From assembly GCA_026419785.1 (NCBI GenBank), contig JAODTK010005819.1:167522-231521 (forward strand): 64,000 nucleotides of DNA. The letters run 5' to 3'. Origin of the DNA: Sclerodactyla briareus (Eukaryota > Echinodermata > Holothuroidea > Dendrochirotida > Sclerodactylidae). A model generated the notes under the pieces. It did no database searches. It was given only the letters and a program-made list of their open reading frames with translations, and had not been told where the DNA came from. The position numbers and the translations under genes were made by a program. Shown here in pieces: positions 1-13,600 of the stretch. Position 1 is the first letter of the stretch. Every line of letters begins with the position of its first letter.

Positions 1-1000
1 ACATAGGCCTATACATGTATATAACCTACGCTAGACATGCATCACCCATTTAGATAGATGGTTATATTAGCAGAGGATTCCAGCCGAGCCGGTTGTTGCC
101 GTTTTTCCAGGTACACCTTGTACCGTATTCTGGGGTAATTTTTCCGGGAAATTCCCTATGTTAGATCTAGGCCGTGGTCCCTCCTAGGGTTGCCGTTTCG
201 ACTTTTAAACGATTGATTCAGAATACCTCGGTTCTTTGTAATGGCTCGAGCAATATTTGCAGTTTAACACGCGCTTGCCACCTATGATTAGATGACCTCT
301 AATTCTCCACCACGCCAGTCTGACAATAAGAGGGTCTTAGGACATTATGTAATACCATGCACTATGTGGTTCCTCATCACAGGTTTAGGCTATCTCCGAA
401 CTTGCACGACATCAGGAAACTATAAGGAAATAGGGATTTGCTCGGTTGAAGAGGAAGTGGTTCATATCGATTACGCCACTTATCATCAATTATTGAAGAA
501 AAAACAGAGAGAGAGAGAGAGAGGGGTGGGGGGGGGGGGGGAGCAGCTGGGTTGATTTACAACTGGCTGTCAGTCCGACGCATTACAAGTTGGTCCAATA
601 TCGATCGGTTTGTGGCGGATATCTGTTTGCTTATCCAGACATTCCGGACCTAAGGATTATCGTCGAAAACAGATGCGGAATTGAAGCAACGGAGATGTTT
701 CATGATGAAAAAAGGAAAATCGTCACAGTAATTTAATCAGAGCCTGAAACACGGTACGGTATGTCGGTCGCTTGTATGTCAGGGCAAAAATCAGTTCCGA
801 ATATCAGTCTCTCGGTGGGCGGTTTTTGTCTGACGTCAGTGGACGTCCATGAGCGTAGATTTTCAGCAAGAAGTGGCTCGAACCCTGGATCATCGCCGTG
901 GACTCGCTGTATTTAGACCTTTTGTATAACTTACGATGATGAAATACTACTCGTCATATCGTAGAGGGGTTTTATCATATCACAAGCTTTCAGTAGCTTT
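1..1000. other. Non-coding, no feature recognised apart from the (GA)n/poly(G) tract
   Basis: Short open frames only, none with splice context or family similarity. Confidence 0.5.
505..541 (+). repeat. (GA)n then poly(G)
   Basis: AGAGAGAGAGAGAGAG followed by a G-run. Similar pure G or C runs of 9-20 bases occur at about 3960, 5240, 8738, 13030, 13722, 15542, 15680, 25618, 41135, 55138, 55324 and 60646. Confidence 0.8.
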
Positions 1001-1029
1001 CTGGTAGTACTCCTGACTCCTGAGCCATT

Positions 1030-1103
1030 CTTTCTTACATTATTGTTACCATATTGTACTTTGTGTTCAATGGTTCAAATAAAGTTCGAATCAATCAATC
1101 AAT
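1030..1103 (+). mobile_element. LINE-type 3' tail with (CAAT)n
   Basis: The sequence TTGTACTTTGTGTTCAATGG, then TCAAATAAAGTTCGAATC, then ATCAATCAATCAA resembles the 3' end of L2/CR1-like LINEs or of SINEs that borrow such tails. They end in an AATAAA-like box and a short tetranucleotide repeat. The body upstream is not recognisable. Confidence 0.45.
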
Positions 1104-2286
1104 GGGTTGAACGTCATTGTAGCGCTTTCCCAGATGCTCAATGCAAAGATGAACTATTACAGATATGGTATGTGTCCTTCACTGTTTCGGCTATATTGGG
1201 CAAGTTGGCAACCCAGGCTGACGCGGCCTGGCTACCCGCTAGCTTCAAACAGGGAAGGAATTATATAATTGACCCCACAGGGCGAACTGGGAGATGACAC
1301 TGGTAGAAGGCATGAAATTATTCGAAAAGTGACAAGAATCCCTTCCCAAGCGTAAGCCTATCGACCATAATAGTGTGCGCTAGCTTTTGGTTAGTCGACA
1401 AAGTCACTTAAATTCGGCCGGATTTTAAACCTAGCAATACAGCCAGGGCGCTTAGATCGACGCGGGGTTGTTGAGCAGATGTCTATTCTTTCACGCGTTT
1501 TCTGGGAATTTGGATATACTGTCGTGGCCTTGGAGGACAAGTTTTATTAGTGATAATTATCGTTATATTTCGTATAGGCAGACAGTCATTCAGTGGGCGT
1601 TGATCCTTCGATACGATAATTCCTTGGCAAGAAAACTGCTACCGACCGCCGCTGCCCTTGAACCGGCTGCGTGTTTTTAGAAGCTCGAATATAAAGCTAA
1701 ATTAATATTCACGGTACTACGCCCCTGCCAAAACGAAATGTTTTTCGAACATTGTTATGTCAATGATACAGGGAAATAGCTGAATTGCTGGATATAGCAC
1801 CTGTAGTGCAGTGGACAAAACGTTTCCAGCACAGCATCGTTCTAATATTATGGAAACATCATGTTTTGACATTTCAAATTTATCAAGGGGGAGAACCCCG
1901 TCATACACGGAGTTGCTCTTTACTCATTTGCTAAATTTAAGAACAGATCTCTGGGCTGCTATTCATCCTGCAAAATTGGAAACAAATTGCAGATCTCGTT
2001 CAAATTCGAGATCTGATAAAAAAAGTTTTACCCAATCCACTAAATTCAATTCAACTGAACACGTTTTTTTTTTTTCGTGGCATAGTGACGACGTACGTCC
2101 TTTTTTCATCTGCGTCTTCATAAATCAGCCAGAATGATAAAATTAACCGATCTTCAGAGGTAACTATACCGATCAGAGGAACTAAATACTCTCGATCGAC
2201 GTTTAAACGGATCAAACAATGATACGCACTCTTTAACTTTTACTTTCATTAAATGGGATGTGCGCTCGGTTCTTCATATTCGGACG

Positions 2287-4500
2287 TTTTTGTCTCGCCT
2301 GAACTTTGTTAAGGGAGAGACATAGTGGTCACTTTTGTGTGGTGTCTGTTGTCTGTCGTCTGTCTGTCTGTGTCTGTCGTCTGTCGGGCCGTATGTGCGG
2401 TTCGAGATCTATGAACCGTGAAAGCCATCATGCTGGGAACTTTTTATGGAGGTGCGCGATGAAGAGTTGCGCTGTGCACCACTTGTGTCCGAAAGACCAT
2501 TCCTTGTGCATAAATTTGCATATTTACAAACGAAAATTTGCCCGGGAGCTTGTGTACAAGATATCTCTTGATCGTAGATGCATTGGTGATGCCGTTCGGA
2601 GTATAAACAACTATGAAGAGTACACGGAATGATTTTGATTAGATTCCTGGCAGATATAGACTTTAAGTAGTCCAATTGCATAATTTCTGCGAGATTTTTG
2701 AAGTTGTTGGATTTCGAACGAAATTCGGTGGAGATGGTGTATCAATAGTCCAATGAATTTTACAGTAGGACGAGGGCACCAAAAACCCGAGGTCATTTAA
2801 GTTACGAATCCGAATTCACCTAGTCCCATTTGCATAAATTATGCATATTTGAAGGGTTGAATCCTATGAAACTTGGTGGAGATGGTTACACCTTTGATCC
2901 CGATAATTTAACAACAGTGTAAAGGCACTTAAGGTCATTTACATGTGAATAAGTTGCATAAAGTACGACAATTTTCGAAGTTTGTTAAATGGCCAGAACA
3001 AATTGGAATGAATGCAGTTAGGGTGCTCGTAGAGATCAGTGGTCATGTAATTTGGGGTTCAGTAATCAAAAAAATCTATGACAAGGTCAAAAGGTCAAAG
3101 GTCAAGTTGTAAGAAAATGTGCTTATGTAGGAGTTACAGGCCAAAGAACTAGAAACTGCGTTTTGATATGGTGATAGTTCTCTGTCTGCTACTAGACGAA
3201 AACCACTCCCGACTTCGATCTGACACCTGGTCTTCAGTTACAAGGGGCAAAAGGTTGATTTAATACCTTTGGGCGATAGCATAGAGGATGTGTACCTGAT
3301 TACATAATGCTTTTGGGGCTTGGTGCATCACATGAGGCAAAGCATTTATAACAAAACTCATGTCATTAAGGTCATTCGAGGTCAAGAAACTGCCAAATAA
3401 TAACATTTGCTGCAATCATTTCTAGTGACTGTGGTGTGTATGGCTGCATTTTGGGACATGGCTGCATATGATAAAGGGTACATATCATAAAAACGGTTAT
3501 GTAATCAAAGGTCAATTAAGGTCACTTAGGACCAAAAACTGTCAAATAATAACAGTCTTGCCAACAACCTCCAGAGACTGTATGATACCTTTTTAAGAAT
3601 GGTATAGTCTTGGGGCACTCTAGCTGCCCAGCATGATGCTGAAATTCCCCCCCCAACATTATTATAGCATGCTATCCATTAAAAAATGTTGCGACTTTTA
3701 CTCATTTCAACCCCTCAGCATGTTATTTCCATCATCTTAACTAGTACCTATCTGTGCACAGACAGAGATTTCATATATTGTCAAAACCTGCCTTTTTACC
3801 TTGCGGTTCACTCCTGCTGTCCATAACCTCTCTGGCCCCTACTCTGTCTGACACATAAAGTGTAAACACTCAGTCATTTGTTCACTTACTCCCGGCACCT
3901 ATTCAAGAATGAAGGGGGCCAGGTTACACCTGCAGAAGCTCTTGTGTGTGAAGATATGGTGGGGGGGGGGGGAGAATAACTCCATTGGGAGACCAGTATT
4001 AAATGGATCTTATGGTTACACTGAAGGATAACAGACAAGCTTTTTGGATAGGAACTAGCTTCCACTATGAGCTTTGGTCTACCTTTATCCTCGCCAAATG
4101 TTAACATTGAATCAGTTCAGTAGGGTCTGCATTGTGTTCAATGGCTTGATTCACGCTAATGTTTGTTGAATTTTGTTGAGTTCCGATGAATGTAATTAGT
4201 GGTGGTTCACAATTGGTACCCTGAGATAAGTGAAGTGAAAAATGGGTCAACAGAAGTTGATTATTGTTCTAATTGCATAATTTAGGCATCTTACACATTT
4301 CCACAAAACGTATATGGTAGACATTGTCAATAAGCAGTCCTTACGGATTTGATATTGGTCACTGAATAGTAGGGCGTTTCTGTCAATTGCTAATACCAGA
4401 ACCTAAAAAAAGCACTCATAATGCCTTAATTGTTCCATGGTGCCTAATAGATGAAAACACTGATCGCGTAACCAGGCGAGACACGGGGGCGGTCTCCTTT
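2287..4500 (+). mobile_element. Family-1 TIR element, copy A (~2.2 kb, non-coding)
   Basis: It starts TTTTTGTCTCGCCTGAA and ends GATCGCGTAACCAGGCGAGACA followed by a G/C-rich box and poly(T). GTCTCGCCTG and CAGGCGAGAC form a terminal inverted repeat. The interior has no conserved ORF and is full of AGGTCA/TGACCT words and TTTGCATAA-type words. Near-full-length relatives lie at 43906-46470 and 51697-53878, and a shorter one at 53996-55547. It is probably a non-autonomous DNA transposon; the transposase family is unknown. Confidence 0.6.
3084..3104 (+). promoter_or_regulatory. Three AGGTCA half-sites (DR2 plus DR1) inside family-1 copy A
   Basis: AGGTCA at 3084, 3092 and 3099 in direct orientation with spacings of 2 and 1. 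DR1 is the layout bound by RXR- or HNF4-type nuclear receptors. Binding is not shown. Confidence 0.3.
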
Positions 4501-5195
4501 TTTTTCTTCTGATGGAGCTTCCCAATGACGTTCTCACGTGGTCACGTGTCGCCAGGATCCACCTTGCCGTCGGGAGATTTAATCTCTGCTGGTATATAGT
4601 CAGTAGATGCACTCCAACAGGAAGGTTCGTCCCGCAACCCCCGCAAATCATGACATGCCGTTTTACGTGACGTCACAGACGGTATATCGGAACAAACTAT
4701 ATCATCACCATCTCACATCATCATCATCATCTTTCGAGAATTCCGAGGTTTGAGAGACAAAGAAGACCATTATGGCCAACGACACAGTTGGTTTAAGTTT
4801 AATAATAATAAATCCCTACAATGTCTCCTTCTTGCGATAAATAACCCCCGCGACCGTACTCCGAAAGCGAACCCGAAAATGTGGAAGGCTACTTCGTTGT
4901 GCGATCAATTCCCTACCCGACAGGAGTACCTCCGTGACAAGCAAGACAATGGAATGACGCCTACAAGGTCTAACCGTTTGATATTCCCAGACTGCCTACG
5001 AAAGGGCAACGAAACCGAAAACAGGTACAGTTGGGCTTCCAAAAGAGCATTTAAAAGAGCAGCCTTCTATTGCCCATCTAAGTACGCTATAGATATGCAC
5101 GTGTGCCGGTACATGGAAAGTGACAGTTTGCTGTGCACTCAAAAAAGGTTGAATACATAGTCACAGTGTGCATACGGTAGTTGAGATCAAAGAAG

Positions 5196-5470
5196 CAGTG
5201 GCGGCGCCAGGATTCCCCCGACGAGGGGGCCAGAGTTCCCCGGGGGGGGGGGGTCTAATTTCCCTGATGGAAGTTCCGCAGGTCGATCGCCATAGTGCAA
5301 CCTCACCCCTACCCTATACACCAAAGCCTTCATTTTTCATGTTTTCATTTTTCATTTTCCTCTTTTTTCTTTCCTTTTCTCGCATTCGCTCGATTTTTCC
5401 TCCTCCGCTCCCCGACACCCTCTCGATTTTTCCCCGACGGGCGCTGCCCTTGCAACGGAGATATTTCAAA
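5196..5470. repeat. CAGTGGCGGCGCC-type dispersed repeat
   Basis: AGCAGTGGCGGCGCCAGGAT followed by G-rich and then C/T-rich sequence. CAGTGGCGG...CAGG starts are common at ends of dispersed elements in marine invertebrates; no matching right end was found. Confidence 0.3.
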
Positions 5471-5519
5471 CGAACGTAGCGGGGACTGGCGTGGAGAAGA
5501 TGGGTAGAATGTTAAATAA

Positions 5520-7500
5520 GACAGAGGGAAAAACTAGGGCATGAATGAAATGGACATAAGCTGGAGGGTAATAAACCGCCGACGTGCTTATCCCCACTTT
5601 TGATCAATCAGTGGGTGCCATAGCAATCTAATTTTATCTTGAAAGGTTTTCGAATGGACCCGAAATTATATACACCAAGTTTTGTTCGAATGCGACCGAG
5701 TTGGAGAGCCTGCATAAATTAGCAAATCGACATCAAAATGACTTTTGAAAATGGTGAGACTGATGCAAATTGCAAAGGTAGCAGCCCGGCATCTGGCGAC
5801 GCCCACTTTCGAACCCATCCGAGACTTCCCTATGGCGGACAAATGTGCCGAGTTATGGCGCTCACACGATCTTCGACGGCGGAGACATTTATCGTCTATA
5901 GCAAAATTTGAAATTTTATTGAACTTTGGAAACATCGATGTGACTAAGTCTCATCGTATTAAGCAATGAGTGCATAATGGAGAGGGTATATAGGCCATAG
6001 CTAGCGGTCCCGTTAGGAATCTGCATATATGGATAACTACTGCATATGTGCCCGTCAACTGCTCCTCGTCTACCGAGTTCCCTCCACCTTGTCGATTTCG
6101 CTTTTTCCAACGGCCAGTGCCACACATGGGAATAACGTTGTGAAGGTGTACGACTCCCTGGCTGCACTATGGAGGGGAAGGACACAATTGAAAGTATTTC
6201 GTTCGTTCCGAGGGGCAGTGGTTATAGAACGAAACTAGACCAGGTTTGAGTATTTTTCTTTGCACTTCAATGAGACAACATTCCCACGCCTTTCAACTCT
6301 GTGAAGGTGCGGGTATCTTCCTGTAGGCCTATATTAGCCATTGCATCAGACAGTCAGAAGCTGCAAACGTTAGTTTACGAGCTACGAGCCTGGGCACCGC
6401 CGGGATTGTTTTCAGAAGGAAATTTACTCGGTGGCACGTGGTTCGCATGGGAATGAACGGACCGGGGACCAAATCTAAACAAACTTCCCTAATCCGCGTA
6501 CAAGATAAGTAACGAAATAATGAAACATGATAACCGGGATATCCTCGTGGTTGCGCGATCCCGGGTGTGCTATCTTCAACCAAGTCGCCTCGCGCTGTGG
6601 GTGATAGCCGTTGTATACATAATCATCATGAGCCCCAACCCCGCGAGGCATGATTCTTGTGATGATGAAGTCATAGGCGTATACACGTTGGAAAATTCGA
6701 GAGCTCCCGCGCGCCATCACTTCCTCACTTCCTTGTTTCGAGCCATTTCAAATTACCTTTGTATTTTCACAAGGAACATTATTTTAATCACGTTTGATTT
6801 GGCACTGTAAACAATACATTAAAGTTCTATTAGTATATCGGACCTCGTCCGTGCAACGCCGTCGCTGAAGACACCGGAATAAAAACATTCGGTGCTTGAC
6901 ATTTGGGAACATGACATAGGAAAGGCATGCATGATTGGCGTTGTGAGTAATTTGAGGCCGTTTCCTCCAAACGATTTCGGATTTTTTGTCTACATTGATA
7001 CCGTTACAAACGTAGCGGATATTCAATCTGCGTGCAGCACGTTGACTTGCGTTGCCTAATTGCAAACTGTAGGATAAAACTGAGGTTACTAGTACAGAGG
7101 AATATTGTCCGGGCAAATGAACATTTCCCTAAAAAACAAAAAACATTTTCCAAACCAACCGCAAGACCAGGCAGGTTCTTTTCGATCAATGATGCATTGC
7201 AAGAAATGTCTGTAAAGAGTTGGTCTATGTAGCGTTGTGCTATATCAATCCCGCGCTGTTAACATTTTATCACGGTGGATGAAATCGCGAAGGTGACGCT
7301 ATAGTGAGTGTAAAGTAAAGTAACTCAAATAAACTCAGGCAATCATTTTGACTCAATAAACAGCATTTTGTGTGAAAAGGCGTCCTCGCAAGTTCCTATA
7401 TAGTAGGTACAATACTAAGACGTTTGGCTATTTGTGACGTCGTATGGTTCATAGCTGCGAAGTCATGCACACGCCAATTTTTTATTTCTTTCTATTCTCC
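5520..7500. other. Non-coding or unrecognised upstream part of the 7.5-14.4 kb gene
   Basis: I searched for an exon encoding a DNA-binding domain and found none. Frames up to 110 codons exist but carry no known motif. Confidence 0.4.
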
Positions 7501-7506
7501 TTGCAG

Positions 7507-7635
7507 TTGACTCCAACAGGTCGAGCAAAAAGCGAAAACTGAGAATGCCACTGACTAAACCGAACAAAGTACGGGTTAACGACACCAAGCCTAGCTCTAC
7601 CATGTCCGAAGCTGCACCATCTAGCACCAGCCAAA
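7507..7635 (+). CDS. Exon with basic NLS-like block
   Basis: The exon is preceded by a pyrimidine-rich tract and AG (7505-7506) and followed by GTAAGT at 7636. It is 129 nt, enters needing one base and leaves one base. It is open in one frame throughout, encoding a basic block (SSKKRKLRMPLTKPNKVR) followed by a Ser/Thr-rich tail (STMSEAAPSSTSQ). The basic block could be a nuclear localisation signal or the end of a DNA-binding domain that starts upstream. I found no convincing exon between here and the start of the window, so the 5' part of the gene may lie outside it or be unrecognised. Confidence 0.6.
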
Positions 7636-10600
7636 GTAAGTGGAGTCTCTCGAAATGTGACCAGTTTCCGTAGCTCCGGCCTGTTTAATTGCTTCGATTT
7701 CTGGTTATATCGACCAGGGCGTTCTTAGCGTATAAGAGTTCGAGAGCAATATACATGCAATAGCTTGTATTAAAATTGCCTTGGGTGAAGCAGGGGCATG
7801 TCAAAATCATACACAGCAATTTTGGAGGTTCAAAGACGTTACCGTCCGTTTTTTCACTCTGATCGATGACGTCACGTGCGGACGATGTGGAGGCCGCCTG
7901 TAGATTATGAACATTACATGCTGCAGCCTTTTCGCACCTCCATGTCAGGAAGACGGAAATTAGGATCAGTGTCAAGTACCCTTTCCGCGATATTTTGACA
8001 ATTTGACTAATCATAGACTATTGTAATGGTAATGATTGCGATTGTTCACCGATAACTGACTGTCTCGACACTAACGAACCGTGTTCGATACACCCTGTAC
8101 ACCAGTTTCACGGCATTCTTTACCAGTTGATAGGCACGTGACTTTTCAAGAGGATTGCCTCCTGTAGTTTCCGTCATGACGTAACGTTTTGGTGTTGTTC
8201 GTGCGACGATCGCCGTGCGCGCGCATATGTTATATGAACGTTTATTTACCTGAGATGTTATCTACAGTATTGTCCTTCGTAATAAATGAAAAACACGACC
8301 TGTTATTCCTCTTAATGAATGATCAACTGACCAATGGTACTCGGACTACCCGACGGGTGCCTACATAGTTTCGATTCTGATTCATCATATTCACAATGCC
8401 CGCGCTACCGTATAATTGTATTTTTCCTTTTTCGCTTCAGTTATACACAAATAAAGTCTTTCCTTGTCCTATCGCCCTCCCTGCTTCAAATCCCCCTGCT
8501 TCAACTATTCTCCCATGAGGTTGGGATGGACCAAATTTTCCACAATCCACCATGAAACCCTTGGAGTTCTCGTTTCGCACATCTAGACATCGAAAAGGGT
8601 CATCCACAATTACCCTTGGACATTAGCAAGGGCGCAACCACTGGGTGTCGGGGGTCGAGGGTCGGGGGTCAGGGGTCGTGACCCAACATCCAGGAGGACA
8701 TCCATACACAACGAACAAAAACACAACTTGTTTTTACCCCCCCCCCCCCTCCCTCCTCAACTTTCACCGAGTGGTTGCGCTCTTGGTCCGTAGTCATTGA
8801 ATTTGGTTCAAACTCTTCATTATCAACATTGTTATCGATTTTCTAAGCATACAGTACACACCCAAATATTTCGCCTGAATCTCAAAACGATATCCGGAGT
8901 TCATTGCGCTTTATACGTACAGGAATTGAGCTCACTTTTTTGACTTTTGAGACCATTCATTTTGAACAGGAACAAACCATCCACAAAATATTAATTTCAC
9001 CTGACTAATCACCAAGTTTTGACGGATTACATTGGAAATACATTAATTTCACTTGACCAATACAAATATCAGAAGATTATCCCCAGATTAGTTGTTATGC
9101 TAACCTGAAGAGCACGAGTCTTATTATTATTAAGGGAAGGTTGTGTCAGACGATCAATCATATCTGACACATAGCGCAGGCCACAAAATGGGCCCATTGC
9201 AAATGACACCTTTGAAGTACAAGCTCTTAGAAGTCATCATACTCTGCGAGACGTCCTGTCTGCACAAAGTACAAGGCCAGTTTATTAATTAGATAGCTCT
9301 AACTACTAAAACCCCATTGTCGGATTGTGGTTAGTTTTACTCTATCAACATTCGTTCCGAAACCTGATAAAAGGAACACCTGCCTACATTAGTGGTCAGG
9401 GGTTTCCTCCTCATTCCCACATTTCGAGCAAGTTGATGTCCTTGCTCGATCCATGGTTTTACAGTGTTTCTGAAGATTACAAATGTCCAGTGAGGACCTA
9501 TAATGCACAATATAATGAATTCTGCCAAGACAAGAGATTCTGAAGATCACAATGTCCAGTGAGGACCTGTGATACTAGGTTCTATTAACACAGGTGGCAT
9601 GAATTCCTTCTGTTTTTACAGTGCAGAGAATTCGGTCTTGCAACAGACTTGCTCCATTTTCTCAGTAGTAATAACTTTTTCCAGGGTTGTAAACCATGCT
9701 TGCCAATTCGTATCTAGAATTGGCAGTAAAAAAAAAAAAAAAAAAAAAACCTAGGTTTGGTTTTCTCGACTCCAAACGAGAAGAGCACGAGTCTTACAAA
9801 TTGTTTTTAGAGCACCATTATGTTAACCAATCACACTGATCGACGGAATGGCCGAAAAAAAACTAGTTTTTTTTGCATTTATATAAACAATCACACGTAT
9901 CGACGAAATGGCTAAAACAAACATTTATTGTACCATCATACAGGTATCGACAAATTGCCGCTGAAGATCAAAAGCGAACAGACGAGTGAGAGCCATTTCC
10001 AGTCACCTCTCTCGAGTCCCACCTCTGTGACGTCATCGCAACCGTCCACTCCCCTCTCCGCTCCACCCACGAACTCCTTCGGGACGGCGCAACCGCATTG
10101 GTTCTCGACAGTGGACCAAAATTACATCTACCAACAGAACCTAGAACCGTATCAAAACGGTTTGAAATGATAATGGTAAGATATTTTCGCAGATGGCCCA
10201 TGTTTCTAAGACCTTGGGTTTATAAGACACAAAAAAAGTTCTGCCCTAATGTTGACTCAAACAGCATTTTACTGTTCTATGGCTGAACGTCGGATCTCCA
10301 CACTTACGGACGCAATTGTCTACAAAGACGGAGAGCGCGTACGGTCATTTTCAACCTGCTTATATCCGAACAGCATGTAATAACCTCTCAACTTTAATAA
10401 ATCAATAACTTCTTTATATTTCCCGAAATCATCGTGTCCACGGTGATTGGAGTGATAGGTAATTGTGGATATTATAATTCATAGACACATACCTACGCAT
10501 GTCTGCATATGCTCTGTCAGAAATCCACGAATTTCGTCGACTATTTCTTGCCACAGACAGAACATGATTGAGGCATGTTCTGTTTTTATTGTTGCCAAAC

Positions 10601-13600
10601 GTAAGATTAGTAGACTCATTGAAAGATAATTAGTCATTTGTTGACAAATTTGAGCAGCCTATTTCCGAAAAACAAGACCAAATCCCAAACAAAACAACAG
10701 AATACATTTCCACCGTCCAGTGCCATAGCCCAACGGTGTTAGCCTAACACTGTAATAACCAGACGACAAAACAGGTGTACTGATGTGTACTTGACCTGAT
10801 CTGGTTTCCTGTCTAAGCTGAATGGGGTCGAGCAAATAGTGATTTCACGCGAGATCTTCGTGTTCTTCCTTCGCAGATGATTATCTGAGTAACGCCAGTG
10901 GAAGCGATTTGACGGACGAAGAGATTGTCGATGTAAGTATTAATATGCTCACGTATTAGGTAGAATATGATTGCGATTGGTCAGTTTTATCTTTTTTACC
11001 CCAAAAGCCAGTGACCTCACTTGTCAGTATAGACTACAGATGAAAGAACGAAAAATAGTGAGAGATTTTGATGTGTGCATTCGCCTGTGGCCGATGGAGC
11101 TTCCCTGACCATGAAATTTCAAGAGATTTACAAATAATTGAAAACATTCTTTATGATTCACAGTTTTTCGCATAGGGGAAATTAACTTGTATTCCCAATT
11201 ACGGAGCTCTGGACTGCCAATGACTTGTTTGGGTCTGTCCAATGTGTCTAATAGAATCGTGTCGACGAGGCTTCCGATGAAACTTTGTAAATTGATGGCG
11301 CTATTCTTGTTTATATAAACGTAACCTCGCAGTACCCTCCCTCCTTTGCGGGAGCTCGGCAAACTTCCACGTAAGTGTAATACGAACGCCGAGCTGGGAT
11401 GAGGGATAGCAGAACAGATTCCTGCAACCCAGAAAGCTGGTCTCGAACCCACGACCTCATGTTTTGGAGACACCGGACATACCTATGCGTTAGACTGAAT
11501 TAGGACCACATACTCGGTTCCCAGATGAAGGCAATTGCAAAATGCTATTCGATTGATTTTGGGAGCGTAACAATTCATACAATGATGACAATGGAATTTT
11601 ATTTATGAATATTCATAGATGGTGGACGAGATGATTCAAGACAGTCCAATAAACAGCCCCACGACCACAGTGCCCTCCAGCCCGCACGACTACGACGGGA
11701 ACAACAACCATCCTGTCTGGGCGGAACACGAGAGGAGGTTAGCCTACCCCACACCCACTCTCAGCACACACCTTAACTGGCAGTAAGTAGTCTTCTCTTT
11801 ATTGTTCTTCATTAAATAACTATCGTGGAATAAGAGGCCCAAACGCGTGATATCCCATTTATATATTTCGTTTCCCGTAATCTACCCTTGTGACATACCC
11901 AATGTGTGAACGCTTGGCATTGACACCAGAAGGCCTACTCTTGAAAAACTGGCGGCCATATCTGTTCAATAAAAGACTGTATTCCCTACTATTATAACAC
12001 GAATGGATTTATGAAAGATGTTGTTCATACCAATGTTTTTCAGCGGTTTCATTCACCAATCTCAATGAAAACATCAGGATTCGTGCTCATAAAGTTTGAA
12101 TGTTTACGCTTTTTCATTCACTGTTTGTCTGTTAGTGCACTCTGTAGTTGGTACTCGGAAGCTTCCGCTTACCTATTTAGACGTTCACATTGTATCTCAC
12201 ATCGCAGTGACGATAGTTTGAGAAAAACTCGGTATTTATACCGAATTACTTATCAAATATTTCTATGGGCGTGTCATTCAACATTTTGATCTCCTTACCA
12301 ACCGTTTTCCTCAGATCACTCACTTCAGTCAAGAACCTTCAATTCCTCTAACGCTGTTCCATTCTCTCCCTATCCTTCTTGTTACGCTGAAGAAAATTGT
12401 AGCACCCTCAAGACTGGTGCATTCCCTTTCCTTGCTTCTTTGTACCTGTCGTAAAATTCCCGCGTCCGTCCTGCTCCCCTCCATGCGATACTTGATTCCT
12501 TGGCATCATTGGCCAGACTGTGTGGAAGCCAAAAGCCATTGAGATGGGGGTTCGAACCTATCAGTCAAATCATTTTTATTCTTCACAATATTGAGAGAGC
12601 AAGAATATCACCACGAAAAAGGATTTGGGTTTTAAACTGCGTTCTCTTTCGTCATCAGGTATATATCTAACAGACTATCACCCGTCGCAGATTGGGGTGG
12701 TTAAAGTTGAGCCTCAGAGCGAGGGGTGCACCTCGCCAACAGCGGAGTACCATCCCGACTACCGGGGAGCACCACCCAGCTACCACGACGCTGTAGCGGG
12801 CCGAACAGGTAAGGCAGGACATCAATAACGACCACTTATCGCTGTAGATTGTACAAAATAACCGATGAACTTCGCAAACGTAAACGGCAAAATAGGAGGG
12901 GTGGTGTGGGTGGCTAGGTTGGGTTGGGTGGTAGATAGGTCTCGTGACATTTCTGGTTGTAACTGTTTTGCCCTTTCTGTATTGACATCCTATGATGAGG
13001 AGTGTTTGGAATAGGCAGTTGCCTCACAAGGGGGGGGGGGGGGGCGGGAGGTAAGAGAGTGGCAGTCTCCCACTCTACTCAGCCAGGGGCGCCAATGAAG
13101 GTAACTGAATTTAAAACAGATCAAATGATAGAGTGATACCAAATCAGACGGGCAAATTGAAAGCCATTGAATAAAAAATTGGTATAAAGAAGAGCCGTCA
13201 CAGGGCGTGGAGTGAGCTATCAATTACATATAGGATGTCTTAAAAAAATATCAGGTGATGGTTCAGCTTCTGGGGCGCAATCACGTCTCTTTACCTCCTC
13301 TACAAACAACCCTTGTGGCGCCTCGGAAATAGAGCACAAATAAAACATGGTGAGAGGCCTTAATATCCACAATAGACATGGGGAAATAGTAAGTTCGGAC
13401 AGCACTTAGCTATAGGGGTTCATTATCCGACACCCCGGTTCCAGCTCATATGCTGTTAGTGTCCAGACGATGGGTTCCAGTGTTACCCGGACGGGCAGGA
13501 TTCCCTTACCAGCGTGAAACTATGCAGATTAATATCACAGCGGAGTGGGTGAGACGCAGCAGCAACCCAGATGAGCTGGTTCGCTGGCAAACCGAACCTA

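Noticed and set aside
4750..5160. A 136-codon plus-strand frame
   Set aside because: Several frames of this length are expected by chance in 64 kb on six frames. It has no family motif and no clear splice or promoter context.
11024..11473. A 149-codon minus-strand frame
   Set aside because: It runs into a tRNA-derived SINE inside an intron of the plus-strand gene.
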